From positions 1 to 28,805 of the forward strand of contig LUJO01000034.1 of NCBI GenBank assembly GCA_001689405.1: DNA of 28,805 bases, read 5' to 3'. The notes below the pieces were generated by a model. That model saw only the letters and a list, made by a program, of their open reading frames with translations, searched no databases and had not been told where the DNA came from. The first letter of the stretch is position 1, and every line of letters begins with the position of its first letter. A program made the translations under genes and the position numbers. Positions 1 to 6,981 of the stretch are shown here, one piece after another. The stretch is from Candidatus Homeothermus arabinoxylanisolvens (GTDB lineage Bacteria; Bacteroidota; Bacteroidia; Bacteroidales; Muribaculaceae).

Positions 1-30
1 CTTTTTATGGTTTAGCGGACAGTAATAGTT

Positions 31-125
31 GTCATACGGCGTTCCTGTCAATCTGCTGCATTTAACACTTCAACTGTGTTTTGCAGTTAATCTCGCGGGA
101 ACCGGAAGTACGACGCCGGCATGAC
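31..125 (+). other. Strongly structured segment, possible 3' part of an ncRNA or UTR
   Basis: No convincing ORF lies here. Read on the plus strand, the segment folds into one long interrupted stem: GTCAT (31-35) with ATGAC (121-125), CGGCGT (37-42) with ACGCCG (113-118), and TCCTG (43-47) with CGGGA (96-100). The interior holds a local hairpin, AACTG (72-76) with CAGTT (84-88). A terminator follows at 140-176. A long imperfect duplex followed by a terminator is what a stable small RNA (6S-like, for example) or a structured 3' UTR would look like. I do not recognise any family, and the 5' end is outside the window. Confidence 0.27.
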
Positions 126-139
126 CGTATGGAAAGCGA

Positions 140-176
140 AAGGGTGAACCGTCGCGGCTCACCCTTCTCTGTTTTT
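140..176 (+). terminator. Intrinsic terminator, probably bidirectional
   Basis: AAGGGTGA (140-147) pairs with TCACCCTT (159-166), and CCG/CGG can pair inside the loop. The sequence CTCTGTTTTT follows on the plus strand. It would end a plus-strand transcript entering from outside the window. The same hairpin, with a weaker U-run, could end the minus-strand sigma-factor operon whose last gene stops at 222. Confidence 0.7.
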
Positions 177-221
177 GAAGTTTATTGAATTGTATGTGAT
201 GATTAATTTTAGGAAATGCGT

Positions 222-692
222 TTATTTGGGAATGTCGGCGTCATGTATTGCCTTTAGAGTCTCGGCATCGATGTCGCCGGTTATGTAGATTACCTGCATG
301 TCATCATCTGTCGTGTTGACGAGAAGCAACATGCGTGTTATGCGTCCGTTCTGTCGCTCGCCGTACAGATCAACCGACCTGTGCATCTCTTTGGCTTTTG
401 TTATTAGCGGGAGTTCGTTGACAAGAGGATTTATCATCTCCAGTACCTTTTCAGACTGAGTGCTGTCATCGCAGTTGATTATTTCTACCGATCTGATGGT
501 GTTGTCATCGCCCATGTCAAGGCCCGGCACCCCGCCTGATGGCAGAGTGGCCCCGTCGATATACATATATTGTACTCCGGGTAAATCGGAGACACGTTTC
601 ATGTATTTGTTCTGCGCGGTAATGCACGTTGCTGTAAATGTACATACTGCGATTAAGCACAATGTGCGTAATGATTTAGATAATTTCATCAT
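222..692 (-). CDS. Small secreted protein, DUF4252-like, third gene of sigma-factor operon
   Basis: The product is 156 aa. The N-terminus (basic KLSKSLR, then a hydrophobic run ending ITA-Q) is a Sec signal peptide with a likely cut before the Gln, so the mature protein of about 128 aa is periplasmic or surface-exposed. The body has alternating beta and alpha segments with a short hydrophobic strand (RMLLLVNT) and an acidic C-terminal half. It resembles the small DUF4252-type proteins that Bacteroidales encode behind ECF sigma genes; this assignment is by general appearance. The start is placed at the tandem ATGs at 687-692, preceded by ACGGAAG and directly before the signal peptide. An upstream in-frame ATG at 761 would bury the signal peptide behind 23 extra residues. 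The gene overlaps the previous one by 17 bp, suggesting coupled translation. Its function is unknown; sensing or responding to envelope state is inferred from the operon. Confidence 0.75.
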   Translation of the reverse strand: MMKLSKSLRTLCLIAVCTFTATCITAQNKYMKRVSDLPGVQYMYIDGATLPSGGVPGLDMGDDNTIRSVEIINCDDSTQSEKVLEMINPLVNELPLITKAKEMHRSVDLYGERQNGRITRMLLLVNTTDDDMQVIYITGDIDAETLKAIHDADIPK

Positions 693-1206
693 CTTCCGTA
701 TATATTGTATCGTTGGAGATTGAGTCATATGGCACGAAAAGCGACAGTGCGCGTCCGGCATCCATTATTGACACGTCGGCATTGTCGAGGGTTTCAGATA
801 CCAGAAGAAGAGCTTTGTGGGCTTCGGTCTCGGCAAGTTGCGGATCGGTTATCTCGTACGGATTGGTTGATGCGCTTCTTGCTATAAACACTATGACCGA
901 GACGATTATGGCTATGCTGGCGGCTACCGAAGTCACGGCTACCCAGCGGTGACCGCGGCGGCTTATGCGTTCCTGTCGGTCAAGTCGCTCGGCAAGTGCC
1001 GATATTTCATCGGCCATACCGTCAGGTATCCTGATTTCTCCGAGACGCGCAAGCGACAGCACGATGTCGCGGTCGGCCTGCAACTCATCCGGAATGTCGG
1101 TCTCGGTTGTAAAGAACTCGACCAGACGGCGTTCATCGTCAATGGAGGCCAATCCTCCGTAGTAGAGATTCAGCAATTGTTTTACGGTATGTATCTGCTG
1201 TGTCAT
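676..1206 (-). CDS. Single-pass membrane protein, probable anti-sigma factor
   Basis: The product is 176 aa with one hydrophobic helix at about residues 88-109 (VAVTSVAASIAIIVSVIVFI). This leaves a cytoplasmic N-terminal domain of about 85 aa and a periplasmic tail of about 65 aa. The start ATG overlaps the stop of the ECF sigma gene as ATGA, the usual arrangement for a sigma factor and its regulator. The N-domain is helical and acidic, with LLNLYYGG and DDERRLVEFF. It has no HxxxCxxC zinc motif, so it is not a standard ZAS anti-sigma factor. Bacteroidales often have this kind of non-zinc membrane partner after an ECF sigma gene. The role of holding the sigma factor at the membrane is inferred from position and topology, not from a recognised domain. 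Confidence 0.75.
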   Translation of the reverse strand: MTQQIHTVKQLLNLYYGGLASIDDERRLVEFFTTETDIPDELQADRDIVLSLARLGEIRIPDGMADEISALAERLDRQERISRRGHRWVAVTSVAASIAIIVSVIVFIARSASTNPYEITDPQLAETEAHKALLLVSETLDNADVSIMDAGRALSLFVPYDSISNDTIYTEDDEII

Positions 1207-1700
1207 TTCTTCCGATTATATAGTTCTTTTAATTTTTGTCGGGCCCGTGACAATATCTTGCGGGCATTATCGCGGGACAATCCTGTAATTTCGGCAATTT
1301 CCTGAACGGAACACCCACCCCAAGAACGCAGACGCAGCACTTCGCGTTGCTGCTCCGGCAGAGCCTCTATAAGTTCGCTGACACAGGCGAGTGTGTCGCG
1401 TGACTCTATGGCTGCCGCGGTGTCGGTATTGTCTTCAAGATGCTCCAATGACGGTGACATCTCCTCCACGGGGCGCTGCCGTTGTCGCAGCATGTCGATG
1501 CAACGGCGTTTGACTGCCGTTATGCAGAATGCCTCATGGTCCGATATGTCCGTCAACTCGTGCCGCTTTTCCCACAGGTGAGTGACAGCGTCTTGCACCG
1601 CATCCTGCGAGTCGTCGCTATCACGGAGTATAGCGTATGCCACCCGATACATGGACCGGTAGTGGGCGAGTACGAGTCGTTTGAAACTGCTTAAATCCAT
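1203..1700 (-). CDS. ECF-family RNA polymerase sigma factor
   Basis: This 165-aa protein has the two-domain layout of an ECF sigma factor. Region 2 covers about residues 12-77 (YRVAYAILRDSDDSQDAVQDAV, the core-binding helices, and a basic recognition helix around AVKRRCIDMLR). Region 4 covers about 105-160, with LPEQQREVLRLRSWGGCSVQEIAEITGLS and a recognition helix ending in NARKILSRARQKLKEL. It should direct RNA polymerase to a small regulon of its own. It is the first of three overlapping genes (sigma, membrane protein, secreted protein) lying 58 bp downstream of rarA, so it may be co-transcribed with rarA or start from that gap. An inverted repeat sits right before the ATG. Which stimulus it answers to cannot be read from the sequence. 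Confidence 0.93.
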   Translation of the reverse strand: MDLSSFKRLVLAHYRSMYRVAYAILRDSDDSQDAVQDAVTHLWEKRHELTDISDHEAFCITAVKRRCIDMLRQRQRPVEEMSPSLEHLEDNTDTAAAIESRDTLACVSELIEALPEQQREVLRLRSWGGCSVQEIAEITGLSRDNARKILSRARQKLKELYNRKK

Positions 1701-1704
1701 GGTC

Positions 1705-1726
1705 CTACACTATGTAGACGGTGTAG
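1705..1726 (-). promoter_or_regulatory. Inverted repeat just upstream of the ECF sigma start codon
   Basis: CTACAC (1705-1710) and GTGTAG (1721-1726) are perfect inverted halves separated by 10 bp. A third copy, TGTAG at 1713-1717, makes a nested palindrome with the first half and a 9-bp-period direct repeat with the last. The element covers positions -5 to -26 relative to the ATG at 1700. It could be an operator, or an RNA hairpin over the ribosome-binding region. Either would regulate the sigma operon, but neither is demonstrated. Confidence 0.35.
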
Positions 1727-1758
1727 AAGGAAAAATGTGACAGCAAAAGCTGAAAAAA

Positions 1759-3036
1759 TCAATATTTTTTATTCCAACGTGCTTCCTGAATGCTTTTAAG
1801 CTTGTCTTCGGACTGGTTGGAACACGGGTGCCAGAATGTGGCCGTCGAGGCTTCGTCAGGCAAGAATTGCTGTTTCACGAAATTACCCGGATAGTTGTGT
1901 GCGTACAGGTAGTTTTTGCCGTAGTCCAGTTCTTTCATTAGTTTTGTCGGAGCATTGCGCAGATGCAGCGGCACCGGCAGATTGCCCGTGGTCTCCACAT
2001 ATTGCATGGCCGCATCGATGGCCATGTATGCCGAATTGCTTTTGGGCGATGTCGCGAGATATATCGTACATTCCGCGAGAGGTATGCGTCCTTCTGGCCA
2101 TCCTATTTTGTGGATGGTGTCAAATGTGGCGTTGGCCAGAAGCAATGCGTTTGGATTGGCGAGTCCTATGTCCTCCGAAGCAAGTATCACGAGCCTTCGG
2201 GCAATGAATTCGGGGTCTTCGCCACCCGCTATCATACGGGCCAGCCAATATATGGCGGCGTCCGGATCGCTGCCTCTGACGCTTTTTATGAATGCCGATA
2301 TTATGTCGTAGTGCATTTCGCCGTCTTTATCGTAGGCCATCGGATTTTTTTGCAGCCGGTCAGTTACGAGCTTGTCATCGATCACTAACGTGTCGCCGTT
2401 GGGCGTCGACTGTTCGAGAAGGTCAAGTATGTTTAAGAGCTTGCGGGCGTCACCTCCGGCAAAACGAAATAGAGCTTTGGTACTTTCAATCTCGACCTTA
2501 CGGGCTGAAAGTACGGGGTCGACGGTGAGGGCGCGCTCAAGCAACTGGTTCAACTCCGGCTCCTCAAGCGGACGCAGTACATAGACCTGTGCTCTCGACA
2601 ATAAAGGTCTTATTACCTCAAACGAAGGGTTCTCGGTAGTAGCGCCTATAAGAGTTACCAGTCCGCTTTCGACCGCTCCGAGCAGACTGTCTTGCTGCGA
2701 TTTGTTGAAACGGTGTATTTCGTCAATGAACAGTATGGGGCGTCCTTTTGAAAACATGCTTCTTGCGTCGGCCTTGCACCGGTCAAGAACCTCGCGTACT
2801 TCTTTTACGCCGGAATGTACCGCGCTGAGTGTGTAAAACGGAGCTTCGGTGGTCTTGGCTATTATTTTTGCGAGTGTGGTCTTGCCTACTCCGGGAGGTC
2901 CCCAGAGTATAAATGAGGCCACATGGCCCGACTCAATCATGCCGCGCAGTACCGAGCCTTTTCCCACGAGGTGGGTCTGTCCTATGTATTCGTCTATATT
3001 TTGTGGTCTTAATCTTTCAGCGAGTGGTGCCTGCAT
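1759..3036 (-). CDS. rarA: Replication-associated recombination protein A (RarA/MgsA AAA+ ATPase)
   Basis: The product is 425 aa, the normal length for RarA/MgsA/WHIP clamp-loader-like ATPases, which act at stalled replication forks. Walker A is GPPGVGKT (46-53), Walker B is ILFIDE (101-106, followed by IHRFNK), and sensor 1 is GATTENPSF (131-139) with the arginine-finger segment RPLLSR just after. The C-terminal half carries the family signature region (SAFIKSVRGSDPDAAIYWLARM, then EDPEFIARRLVILASEDIGLANP) used for tetramerisation. The start at 3036 gives the usual RarA N-terminus (PLAERLRPQNIDEYIGQ). A TAnnTTTG-type -7 element lies about 25 bp upstream. The gene is divergent from the small membrane gene at 3304 and is followed after 58 bp by the ECF sigma operon. 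Confidence 0.96.
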   Translation of the reverse strand: MQAPLAERLRPQNIDEYIGQTHLVGKGSVLRGMIESGHVASFILWGPPGVGKTTLAKIIAKTTEAPFYTLSAVHSGVKEVREVLDRCKADARSMFSKGRPILFIDEIHRFNKSQQDSLLGAVESGLVTLIGATTENPSFEVIRPLLSRAQVYVLRPLEEPELNQLLERALTVDPVLSARKVEIESTKALFRFAGGDARKLLNILDLLEQSTPNGDTLVIDDKLVTDRLQKNPMAYDKDGEMHYDIISAFIKSVRGSDPDAAIYWLARMIAGGEDPEFIARRLVILASEDIGLANPNALLLANATFDTIHKIGWPEGRIPLAECTIYLATSPKSNSAYMAIDAAMQYVETTGNLPVPLHLRNAPTKLMKELDYGKNYLYAHNYPGNFVKQQFLPDEASTATFWHPCSNQSEDKLKSIQEARWNKKY

Positions 3037-3060
3037 GTCTTATATTGCGTTTGTTTGATG

Positions 3061-3068
3061 CAAAATTA
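3061..3068 (-). promoter_or_regulatory. Candidate -7 promoter element for rarA
   Basis: On the minus strand this reads TAATTTTG followed by C, matching the Bacteroidetes primary sigma -7 consensus TAnnTTTG. Transcription would start near 3055, about 20 nt before the rarA ATG. I see no good TTTG at -33 with 19-21 bp spacing, so the call rests on the -7 box and its position. Confidence 0.45.
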
Positions 3069-3130
3069 GCAATAATGATGCCAAAGAATGATTATTAGCT
3101 GTTAATTGTCATTAATATGAATGAAGTTGT

Positions 3131-3176
3131 TTTAGCAAATTGAGAAATTTTATATAACTTTACCATGTTAATTAAC
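3131..3176 (+). promoter_or_regulatory. Possible promoter and palindrome upstream of the membrane/PstS/TPR operon
   Basis: TTTA (3131-3134), 20 bp, then TAACTTTA (3155-3162) approximates the TTTG-N20-TAnnTTTG promoter with the final G changed to A. The 10-bp palindrome GTTAATTAAC (3167-3176) sits where transcription would begin and could be an operator. The rest of the 267-bp gap between rarA and 3304 is AT-rich. It contains a small TTAAT/ATTAA hairpin (3102-3115), a weak ATCCC/GGGAT hairpin (3255-3271) and nothing coding. A second degenerate -7 box (TTAATTTG, 3237-3244) is an alternative. Confidence 0.28.
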
Positions 3177-3303
3177 CGTGTACTCTATCGTTGGGTTTTC
3201 GGTGTTTATTTTACGAACTATTAACGATGCGATGTGTTAATTTGATAAGAAAGTATCCCTTTTTAGGGGATGTCAGATGTCATTAACACTAAAAACAAAT
3301 ATT

Positions 3304-3537
3304 ATGAGCAACGAAGGTAATGAAAACAAGGGCGCACGCACTGCACGCACCATCTTTGGTATCTTTATGATTATCATTTACGTAGGCATGGGCGTATTGT
3401 TACTTATAAACTTTTTCCAGTGGGAAAGCGGCCCGTGGGAATGGTTGCGTTGGGCCGGCGGTATTCTGTTCATCGTTTATGGTCTGTGGCGTGCCTACAG
3501 GCAGTTTAAAGGCATCGACCGTAATATAGGCGACTGA
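3304..3537 (+). CDS. Small inner-membrane protein with two transmembrane helices
   Basis: The product is 77 aa. A charged N-terminus (SNEGNENKGART) precedes two hydrophobic helices, roughly residues 19-40 (IFMIIIYVGMGVLLLINFF) and 53-68 (WAGGILFIVYGLWRAY), joined by a short Trp-rich turn. The tail is basic. The ATG at 3304 is preferred because it follows an AT-rich stretch and begins a typical N-terminus. An in-frame ATG at 3277 would add nine residues and cannot be excluded. The gene stands 45 bp before the PstS-like lipoprotein gene on the same strand, and the two are probably co-transcribed with the TPR gene. I do not recognise a named family. In many Bacteroidales the PstS-like/TPR pair sits near ExbB-ExbD-TonB genes, but none of those is present here. 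Confidence 0.72.
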   Translation: MSNEGNENKGARTARTIFGIFMIIIYVGMGVLLLINFFQWESGPWEWLRWAGGILFIVYGLWRAYRQFKGIDRNIGD

Positions 3538-3582
3538 TGAAGTGACGTCGCGAGTTATCGATATTATTGTAGAATAAGAAAT

Positions 3583-4560
3583 ATGAAGAAGTCTCTTTTT
3601 ACGATAGCCTTGGTTTCGGCAGCAGTGGCTGTATCAAGTCTTGCCGGATGCCGTAAGGCTCCGACAAACACAAGTTCGTCGGGCCTCGCCACGATTGTGT
3701 GCGACGAGAGCTTTGAAAACATAATGGATCAGGAGATCGATGTGTTTGAATACAACACCAAAGGCAAGGCCAATATCATACCTTACTATGTTTCGGAGAA
3801 AGCTTGTATCGATTCATTGCTTGACCTCAAGACCAAGACGATTGTCATAACGAGAGAGCTTACCGAGAAAGAGACCGAATATCTGAAAGGACTGAAGAAG
3901 AACGTACGTTCCATACCCATCGCCGTGGATGCGATAGCTCTTATCGTTAATCCGGCCAATCCTATAGAGCAGCTTTCCATAAGTGAGATAGCTGACATAC
4001 TGACCGGACGTACCACAAAGTGGAATGAGCTTGAGCCAAGTCCGCTCGGGGAAATACAGGTGGTGTTTGACAACGAAGGGTCGAGTACCGTGCAGTATAT
4101 GCGTGATTCATTGATGAAAGGCGATAAATTTGCTGAAAATGTGTTTGCGCAGAACTCCAATAAGGAGGTGTTCAATCAGGTGAAAGCACGTAAAAATGCA
4201 TTGGGTATTATTGGCGTAAGCTGGATTAGCGCTGACATGCGCACCCGCGACCTTCCCCGCGAAGAACGCATCAAGTCGCTTGCACAGCAAGACACTACGG
4301 TGGCTGATTTTGACACTGACATCAAGGTGTTGCGCGTGCGTCGCGATGACAGCCTTCGTGCCTATCAGCCTTATCAGGGCTATATCTACGACGGAAGCTA
4401 CCCGTTGTACCGTACGGTCTACATGATAAGCACCGGCGTCAACGGCAGCCTGTCGCACGGATTCTACTCTTTTGTAACCGGTACGATAGGGCAGAAGATT
4501 ATACAGCGTACAGGCATTCTTCCTGCTCGCATACAGCCGCGTATGGTGAATATGTATTGA
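3583..4560 (+). CDS. PstS-like phosphate-type substrate-binding lipoprotein
   Basis: The product is 325 aa. A lipoprotein signal peptide ends in the lipobox LAGC, with Cys23 as the lipidation site. The rest matches the PBP-like fold of PstS family proteins: VDAIALIVNPANPIEQLSIS followed by EIADILTGRTTKWNEL (about 115-150), and the anion-binding-loop type motif DNEGSST (163-169). The C-terminal segment (YDGSYPLYRTVYMIS) is the strand typically following the hinge. No pstC, pstA or pstB permease genes are near, so import of phosphate through an ABC transporter is doubtful. The neighbours are a two-helix membrane protein and a periplasmic TPR protein, which suggests an envelope complex in which this domain binds an anion or acts structurally. 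Family assignment is firm; the ligand is not. Confidence 0.88.
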   Translation: MKKSLFTIALVSAAVAVSSLAGCRKAPTNTSSSGLATIVCDESFENIMDQEIDVFEYNTKGKANIIPYYVSEKACIDSLLDLKTKTIVITRELTEKETEYLKGLKKNVRSIPIAVDAIALIVNPANPIEQLSISEIADILTGRTTKWNELEPSPLGEIQVVFDNEGSSTVQYMRDSLMKGDKFAENVFAQNSNKEVFNQVKARKNALGIIGVSWISADMRTRDLPREERIKSLAQQDTTVADFDTDIKVLRVRRDDSLRAYQPYQGYIYDGSYPLYRTVYMISTGVNGSLSHGFYSFVTGTIGQKIIQRTGILPARIQPRMVNMY

Positions 4561-4617
4561 CAGATTATTGAAACAAAATAAATTAATAAATATAGTAAAA
4601 CAAAACAGATTTAAAAC

Positions 4618-6237
4618 ATGAAATTTAAATTTTTGTTGTCTCTCTGCCTCGCAGGAGCTCTGAGCGTTTCGGCGCAAGGCTACAAAGACGGAGTGGAATA
4701 CTTCAAGGCCGATCAGTTTGAAAATGCCAAAACTCTCCTTGAACGTAACCTTAACGATCCTTCGACCGATAAGGCTGTCGCTTACTATTATCTCGGCGCT
4801 ATAGCCGTGCATCAGAAAGATTTCGCCGCTGCAAAGGCCGATTTTGAGAAAGGTCTTGCCGCTGATGCCGCCAATCCGTACAACAAGATCGGTCTTGGTG
4901 AGCTGGCTCTTATGAATGGTGATGAAAAGACCGCACAGAACTATTTTGATGAGGTAAGGAAAGCCAATAAGAAGAATGCCGCCGTGCTTACAGCTATCGG
5001 TCGTGCTTACTTCAACGCCGACCCCGTTAAATATGCCAAAGAGATTCAGAAGTTTGACGAACAGGCGTTCAAGGCCAACTCAAAGGAACCTTCAATCTTT
5101 GTGCTCCGCGGTGACCGCAAGGCCGCTGAAAAAGAGTGGGGCGACGCTGCAGGTAACTACGAGAATGCCATCCTTTATTCTAAAGGACTTCCCGAAGCTT
5201 ATGTGAAGTATGCCAACGCCTACTTCAATGTGAACCCCGAATATGCCATAGCAAAACTTCAGGAGCTTCTTCAGGAGAGTCCCAATTCCGCTCTCGGACA
5301 GCGTGAACTTGCCGAGAAGTATTATCAGAACGACCAGTGGGCTAAAGCCGCAGCCGCATACGGCGATTATATCAACAACCCCAACCACTTCGTGGAAGAT
5401 GAGGTACGTTATTCGGTGCTTCTGTACTACGGTCAGCACTATGACGAGAGTCTTGCTATAGCCAACAAACTCCTTGCCTCGGATCCGAATAACTTCCAGC
5501 TTCAGCGTATAGCATTCCTTGACAAGGCAGCCATGAAGGATTATCCCGAAGCCGAAGCTCTCGCACAGCGTTTCTTTGCATTGAAAGATACCAAGAACAA
5601 GTACACTTCCAATGACTATTCGACCTATGCTGAAATCCTTCAGGAGCTCGGTAAGGATTCACTTGCCATATTTGAATATGAGAAGGCCATAGAAGCCAAT
5701 CCCGAGAAGGGCGATCTTTACAAGGCGTTGAGTTCGGCCTACAGCGGTGCCAAAAATTACAAGAAAGCTCTCGAAGTATTCAAGAACTTCATTGACAAGG
5801 GCGATTATGTAACCAATGACCTTGTTACTCTTGCCAACCGCTACCAGAATGTAGCCGCTACTTCAGAGCCCGGTTCTCCCGAAAAACTCGATGCGATTAC
5901 CAACGCTATCGCCACTATCGACAAAGTTATCGAGAAGGTGCCCGGCAATCCTATTCCCGTGCGCAACAAGGCTCGTATGATGCTTGTAAAGAACGACAAC
6001 CAGCCTTCTGCAGAAATGGCCGAGGCTTACCAAGAAGTGGTAAAACTTCTTGATGCCGACCCCGAGAACAAGACCAAACGTACTGACATGTACAATGAGG
6101 CATACAGCCAGATAGCTTCATTCTACATCTCGGAGAAGGATATACCTATGGCTAAAGAGTACTATGAGAAGGTATATGAACTTGATCCTTCCAATCAGGC
6201 TCTTCGCGACTATATCGACAAGATGAAAGTGAATTAA
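4618..6237 (+). CDS. Secreted tetratricopeptide-repeat protein
   Basis: The product is 539 aa. An N-terminal signal peptide (KFKFLLSLCLAGALSVSA) has a likely cut before Gln20, so the protein is periplasmic or outer-membrane associated. The body consists almost entirely of TPR-type helical hairpins, for example AVAYYYLGAIAVHQKDFAAA and then KADFEKGL near 54-82, LAIFEYEKAIEANPEKGDLY near 350, and a last unit with MAKEYYEKVYELDPSNQAL. TPR scaffolds bind partner proteins; no enzymatic domain is visible. It is the last gene of the 3304-6237 cluster, 57 bp after the PstS-like gene, and is followed by a strong terminator. Codon use is slightly richer in C-ending codons than in neighbouring genes, as expected if it is well expressed. 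The exact partner is unknown. Confidence 0.88.
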   Translation: MKFKFLLSLCLAGALSVSAQGYKDGVEYFKADQFENAKTLLERNLNDPSTDKAVAYYYLGAIAVHQKDFAAAKADFEKGLAADAANPYNKIGLGELALMNGDEKTAQNYFDEVRKANKKNAAVLTAIGRAYFNADPVKYAKEIQKFDEQAFKANSKEPSIFVLRGDRKAAEKEWGDAAGNYENAILYSKGLPEAYVKYANAYFNVNPEYAIAKLQELLQESPNSALGQRELAEKYYQNDQWAKAAAAYGDYINNPNHFVEDEVRYSVLLYYGQHYDESLAIANKLLASDPNNFQLQRIAFLDKAAMKDYPEAEALAQRFFALKDTKNKYTSNDYSTYAEILQELGKDSLAIFEYEKAIEANPEKGDLYKALSSAYSGAKNYKKALEVFKNFIDKGDYVTNDLVTLANRYQNVAATSEPGSPEKLDAITNAIATIDKVIEKVPGNPIPVRNKARMMLVKNDNQPSAEMAEAYQEVVKLLDADPENKTKRTDMYNEAYSQIASFYISEKDIPMAKEYYEKVYELDPSNQALRDYIDKMKVN

Positions 6238-6267
6238 TGGATTTAAGTCCATACATAATGTAAAGAA

Positions 6268-6304
6268 GGAGCCGTCGGTAAATTCCGTCGGCTCCTATTT
6301 TATA
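6268..6304 (+). terminator. Intrinsic terminator after the TPR gene
   Basis: AGGAGCCG (6268-6275) pairs with CGGCTCCT (6289-6296). One T-T mismatch and three further C/G pairs extend the stem to a TAAATT loop. ATTTTATATT follows. It ends the 3304-6237 operon about 30 bp past the TPR stop codon. Confidence 0.85.
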
Positions 6305-6335
6305 TTGCCAATGAGAACGGAATAAACTATATTTG
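6304..6335 (+). promoter_or_regulatory. Promoter for ruvA-sprA
   Basis: TATATTTG at 6328-6335 matches the Bacteroidetes -7 consensus TAnnTTTG. ATTG at 6304-6307 lies 20 bp upstream and can serve as the -33 element. The start point would be near 6341, giving a very short leader before the ruvA ATG at 6351. It lies directly after the terminator of the preceding operon. Confidence 0.55.
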
Positions 6336-6350
6336 TAAAAAAAATTGGCT

Positions 6351-6932
6351 ATGATTGATTATATAAAAGGTTCGCTTGCGGAACTTACTCCGACTTACGC
6401 CGTGGTCGAAGCCGCCGGAGTAGGTTATGAGCTTAACATATCTATCCCGACATATTCGTCACTTGAGGGCAAGACCGATGTAAAGCTTCTTGTGCATGAA
6501 GTGATACGTGAGGACGCCCATGTCCTGTTCGGTTTTTTGGAAGAGCGCGAACGTGTCATGTTCAGATTGCTCATAGGTGTCTCCGGAGTAGGGGCCAATA
6601 CCGCACGTATCATATTGTCTTCGATTCCGGTTGCGGAACTTGAGCTTGTGATAATGAGCGGTGACCATACCCGACTGAAAAATGTAAAAGGAATAGGTAT
6701 AAAAACGGCTCAGCGCGTCATTGTTGACCTTAAAGATAAAATAAAACCCGGTGGTGACACGTTAATGATTCAGCCGTCGGTCAATTCCGAAGCCTACGAA
6801 GAGGCGCTTGCCGCCCTGCTTATGCTCGGTTTTGCAAAGCCGCAGTCGCAGAAAGTATTGAAGAAACTTTTTGATGCGGATCCGTCGTTGCGTGTTGAGG
6901 CCGCTATAAAACGTGCTCTTGCCATGCTTTAG
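6351..6932 (+). CDS. ruvA: Holliday junction branch migration protein RuvA
   Basis: The product is 193 aa, typical for RuvA, which as a tetramer binds Holliday junctions and loads the RuvB motor. The N-terminal OB-fold covers about 1-62 (IDYIKGSLAELTPTYAVVEA). Two helix-hairpin-helix motifs follow, IGVSGVGANTA (75-85) and VKGIGIKTAQR (112-122). A loose linker leads to the C-terminal RuvB-interacting domain (about 148-193, EEALAALLMLGF). The ATG at 6351 is chosen over an in-frame TTG two codons upstream because RuvA proteins begin MI-x-YI-x-G. ruvB is not in the window. The gene is followed by sprA on the same strand after 49 bp, and I recall this ruvA-sprA adjacency from other Bacteroidetes. 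Confidence 0.97.
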   Translation: MIDYIKGSLAELTPTYAVVEAAGVGYELNISIPTYSSLEGKTDVKLLVHEVIREDAHVLFGFLEERERVMFRLLIGVSGVGANTARIILSSIPVAELELVIMSGDHTRLKNVKGIGIKTAQRVIVDLKDKIKPGGDTLMIQPSVNSEAYEEALAALLMLGFAKPQSQKVLKKLFDADPSLRVEAAIKRALAML

Positions 6933-6981
6933 ACTTCGATGTTGACTTCTCGGCTGTTGGGTGGGAAAAAGCTCCACTGCG

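Noticed and set aside
1741..1760. CAGC/GCTG hairpin between rarA and the sigma gene as a terminator
   Set aside because: The stem is only 4 bp and the T-run that follows is delayed and interrupted. Read-through from rarA into the sigma operon remains possible.
6961..6981. GTG start of sprA at 6961
   Set aside because: It would place seven extra polar residues before the signal peptide. The ATG at 6982 begins directly with the basic n-region.
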